From DASVBJ01 sp036375895 (GTDB lineage Bacteria > Actinomycetota > Actinomycetes > JACCUZ01): a stretch of 16,759 bases of DNA. The stretch is from contig DASVBJ010000171.1 of NCBI GenBank assembly GCA_036375895.1, forward strand, positions 1-16,759, written 5' to 3'. The translations under genes and the position numbers were made by a program. Under the pieces are notes generated by a model. That model worked only from the letters and a program-made list of their open reading frames with translations, made no database searches and was not told the origin of the DNA. Positions 14,701 through 16,759 of this stretch are shown here, piece by piece. How positions within the stretch are numbered: the stretch's first letter is position 1; each line of letters starts with the position of its first letter.

Positions 14701-15993
14701 GTGAGCAGCGCGCCCGCCTTCCCCGACTCGCCAGGGGAGCCGTCCCCGGCGCCCCGCCGGCTCGCCACCGCTCGGCCGATGGCGCGCTTGACCGCGGCCC
14801 GAGCGCGGCGGGTGGCCATCGCCGCGCAGGGCCTGGCCGCGCCACGCCCGCCGGCGGTCGGCATGCGTCAGGTCACCGGTGTCGTCGACCGCATCGGCCT
14901 GCTGCAGATGGACAGCGTCAACGTGCTGGCCCGGGCCCACTACCTGCCGCTGTTCTCCCGGCTCGGCCCCTACGACGCGACGCTGCTCGACCGGGCGTCG
15001 GGGCGGGCCCCACGACGGCTGGTGGAGTACTGGGCGCACGAGGCGAGCCTGATCCCGCCCACCACCCACCGGCTGCTCCGGTGGCGGATGCGGCGGTGGC
15101 AGGAGGAGGCCTGGGGCGGCATGCGCCGGGTCGTCGACGAGCACCCCGAGCTGGTGTCGGCCGTGCTCGCCGAGGTCCGCGAGCGATCCACCCCGATGAC
15201 GGCCGGCCAGGTCGAGACCGCCCTCGAGCACGACGTGCCGCGCAGCAAGGACCAGTGGGGCTGGAACTGGTCACTGGTCAAGCGCGCGCTCGAGTACCTC
15301 TTCTGGGCGGGCGAGGTGACCTCGGCGGGCCGCACCACGCAGTTCGAGCGTCGCTACGCCGCGCCGGAGCGGGTGCTGCCGCGCGCGGTGCTCGAGGCCC
15401 CCGACCCCACCGACGAGGAGGCCTTCGTCGAGCTCACCCGCATCGCCGCGCGGGCCCACGGGGTGGCGACCGAGCAGTGCCTGCGCGACTACTTCCGGCT
15501 CCGCCCGGCCGACGCCCGCGCCGCGGTCGCCGCGCTGGTCGAGTCCGGCGAGCTGCTGCCGGTCGAGGTCGAGGGGTGGCGACGCCCGGGCTATCTGCAC
15601 CGCGACGCCCGGGTGCCGCGCGCGGTGCGGGCCCGCGCGCTGCTCGCCCCGTTCGACCCGCTGGTCTGGGAGCGGGCCCGGGTCGAGGCGCTCTTCGGCT
15701 TCCGCTACCGCATCGAGATCTACGTGCCGGCAGAGCAACGGGTGCACGGCTACTACGTCCTGCCGTTCCTGCTCGGTGACCGGCTCGTCGCGCGGGTCGA
15801 CCTCAAGGCCGACCGGGCCGGGGGAGCGCTGCTGGTCCGATCGGCCTGGGCGGAGGACCACGCCCCGCCGGAGACGGCGGAGGAGCTGGCCGCCGAGCTG
15901 CGCGACCTGGCCGGCTGGCTGGGGCTCGTCGACATCCGGGTCGAGCCGCGTGGCGACCTGGCCGTCGCGCTCGGCGACGCCGTCGGTCGCTGA
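14701..15993 (+). CDS. YcaQ-like winged-helix DNA glycosylase (HTH_42 superfamily)
   Basis: 430 aa, the usual length for the family. An unconserved Pro/Ala start is followed by ARARRVAIAAQGL, then VVDRIGLLQMDSVNVLARAHYLPLFSRLGPYD. Q69-M70-D71 is the QxD type of catalytic motif of YcaQ, as opposed to QxQ in AlkZ. Other landmarks are EYWAHEASLIPP (about 110-121), the winged-helix region WSLVKRALEYLFWAGEVTS and the C-terminal LLAPFDPLVWERARVEALFGFRYRIEIYVP. YcaQ removes bulky N7-alkylguanine and unhooks some interstrand crosslinks; AlkZ-type members give self-resistance in antibiotic clusters, but no such cluster is seen here. GTG 14701 is chosen from the -10-like element 8 nt before it; M27 is an alternative. 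A tailored substrate cannot be read from sequence. Confidence 0.88.
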   Translation: MSSAPAFPDSPGEPSPAPRRLATARPMARLTAARARRVAIAAQGLAAPRPPAVGMRQVTGVVDRIGLLQMDSVNVLARAHYLPLFSRLGPYDATLLDRASGRAPRRLVEYWAHEASLIPPTTHRLLRWRMRRWQEEAWGGMRRVVDEHPELVSAVLAEVRERSTPMTAGQVETALEHDVPRSKDQWGWNWSLVKRALEYLFWAGEVTSAGRTTQFERRYAAPERVLPRAVLEAPDPTDEEAFVELTRIAARAHGVATEQCLRDYFRLRPADARAAVAALVESGELLPVEVEGWRRPGYLHRDARVPRAVRARALLAPFDPLVWERARVEALFGFRYRIEIYVPAEQRVHGYYVLPFLLGDRLVARVDLKADRAGGALLVRSAWAEDHAPPETAEELAAELRDLAGWLGLVDIRVEPRGDLAVALGDAVGR

Positions 15994-15998
15994 GCTGC

Positions 15999-16029
15999 GC
16001 TGACCATCCGGCGACGGTCGTGGGTCAGC
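15999..16029. terminator. Shared terminator-like hairpin between convergent genes
   Basis: GCTGACC (15999-16005) and GGTCAGC (16023-16029) are a perfect 7-bp inverted repeat. Inside the 17-nt loop CCG-GCGA-CGG can form a small nested stem. It lies between the converging YcaQ-like and GNAT genes and includes the GNAT stop codon, so it could serve both strands. No U-tract is present. Confidence 0.4.
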
Positions 16030-16759
16030 CGTCGGAGGCCAGGCGCGCGTGCAGGTGGCCGTCCCAGCGCTTGCCCTGCTCGTCGCGGAACTCCGCCCGC
16101 ATCACGCCTTCGAGCGGGAAGCCGCTCTTCTCCGCCACCCGGCAGGAGGCCGTGTTGGCGACCGCGTGGGGCAGCTCGACCCGCTCGATGCCGAGCGCGC
16201 CGAAAGCCCAGCGCGTCACCGCGCCCACCCCCGCGGTCGCCACGCCCTGGCCGCGCGCCCACGGCGCGGTGCGGTAGCCGATCGCGGCGCTGCGCTGGTC
16301 GGCACGGTCGATCCGCCACAGCGAGACGTTGCCCAGCAGCCGTCCGGTCGTCGCGTCGAGCACCGAGAACGTGGCGTGCGTCCCACCCGACCAGTCGGCG
16401 CCGCGGCGACACCACTCACCCGCAGTCTCGAGATCGACCACCTGCGGGGCGGGGTTCCACTGGGCCACGTCGGCGTCGTGCAGCATCGCCAGCGCGTCGG
16501 CAGCCTCGGTGTCCGACGGCGGCCGCAGCTGGAAGCGACCCGCCACCAGCTCCACCGGCTCGATCGGCCGGGGCGGCGCGGACACCGGCCCAGGTGGGTC
16601 GGTCGCCAGGCGCGCATGACGGTGTACGTCGTGGAGCACCCCGTCGCCATGGTCCAGCGCCGACCGCTCCACGCCCTCGAACGCGAAGCCGCAGCGGGCA
16701 GCCACTGCGCAGGACGCCGGGTTGCCGACCGCGTGGATCAGCGACACCCGGGCGAGCCC
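16025..16759 (-). CDS. Tandem GNAT acetyltransferase, N-terminal part cut by window edge
   Basis: About 244 codons are visible and the frame runs off the right edge with no start needed inside. The first visible 50 residues (LARVSLIHAVGNPASCAVAARCGFAFEGV to HRHARLATD) are the C-terminal end of one GNAT domain. After a Pro-rich linker (PPGPVSAPPRPIEPVEL) a complete second GNAT domain follows: RFQLRPPSDTEAADALAML, FSVLDATTGRLLGNVSLWRID, the acetyl-CoA motif A YRTAPWARGQGVATAGV, and an end VANTASCRVAEKSGFPLEGV to HLHARLASDG. The two domain ends are clearly alike, pointing to internal duplication or fusion. The family acetylates amino groups of proteins, antibiotics or metabolites; the substrate here is unknown. 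It converges with the YcaQ-like gene, with 31 nt between stops. Confidence 0.88.
   Translation of the reverse strand, partial: GLARVSLIHAVGNPASCAVAARCGFAFEGVERSALDHGDGVLHDVHRHARLATDPPGPVSAPPRPIEPVELVAGRFQLRPPSDTEAADALAMLHDADVAQWNPAPQVVDLETAGEWCRRGADWSGGTHATFSVLDATTGRLLGNVSLWRIDRADQRSAAIGYRTAPWARGQGVATAGVGAVTRWAFGALGIERVELPHAVANTASCRVAEKSGFPLEGVMRAEFRDEQGKRWDGHLHARLASDG

Overview
The window is very GC-rich (roughly 70-75% by eye), with GTG starts, few Shine-Dalgarno sites and many overlapping stop/start codons. Its core gene order is mtrA-mtrB-lpqB-comF-hpf. This points to a high-GC actinomycete (Actinomycetota); I cannot place it at family level from sequence alone. Everything looks chromosomal and house-keeping. 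I see no mobile element, CRISPR array, tRNA or rRNA.

Left block (about 1-6117, minus strand): an N-terminal fragment of a GNAT acetyltransferase at the window edge, then a tightly packed five-gene operon read right to left. It encodes a proline/tryptophan-rich polytopic membrane protein, a DUF4129 protein, a DUF4350 protein, a MoxR AAA+ ATPase and a DUF58 protein, followed 3 nt later by an isochorismatase-like protein that lacks the family catalytic residues. The MoxR/DUF58/DUF4129/DUF4350 set is a recurrent cassette thought to work at the membrane in chaperone-like maturation of substrates.

Central block (6228-10356, plus strand): the MtrA response regulator, MtrB sensor kinase and LpqB lipoprotein, the conserved actinobacterial cell-wall and division signalling unit. 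It is divergent from the moxR operon, and near-identical -10 elements face each other across the shared spacer. mtrB has no ATG, GTG or TTG in a sensible place and seems to begin at a CTG overlapping the mtrA stop.

Right-centre (10446-12954): comF, then a 332-bp spacer, then hpf (long-form hibernation factor) and an orphan NarL/LuxR response regulator. The spacer is the most notable part of the window. It looks like a raiA-class structured RNA of about 200 nt, followed by a separate small hairpin that carries the hpf Shine-Dalgarno sequence in its loop.

Right block (13012-16759): a YciO-family protein, a convergent DUF4097 beta-solenoid membrane protein, a divergent YcaQ-like HTH_42 DNA glycosylase (with a perfect 16-bp palindrome in the shared promoter), and a convergent tandem-GNAT protein cut by the right edge. 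Six plus- or minus-strand units share a pattern of a -10-like hexamer 6-8 nt before the start codon and no Shine-Dalgarno, suggesting widespread leaderless transcripts.
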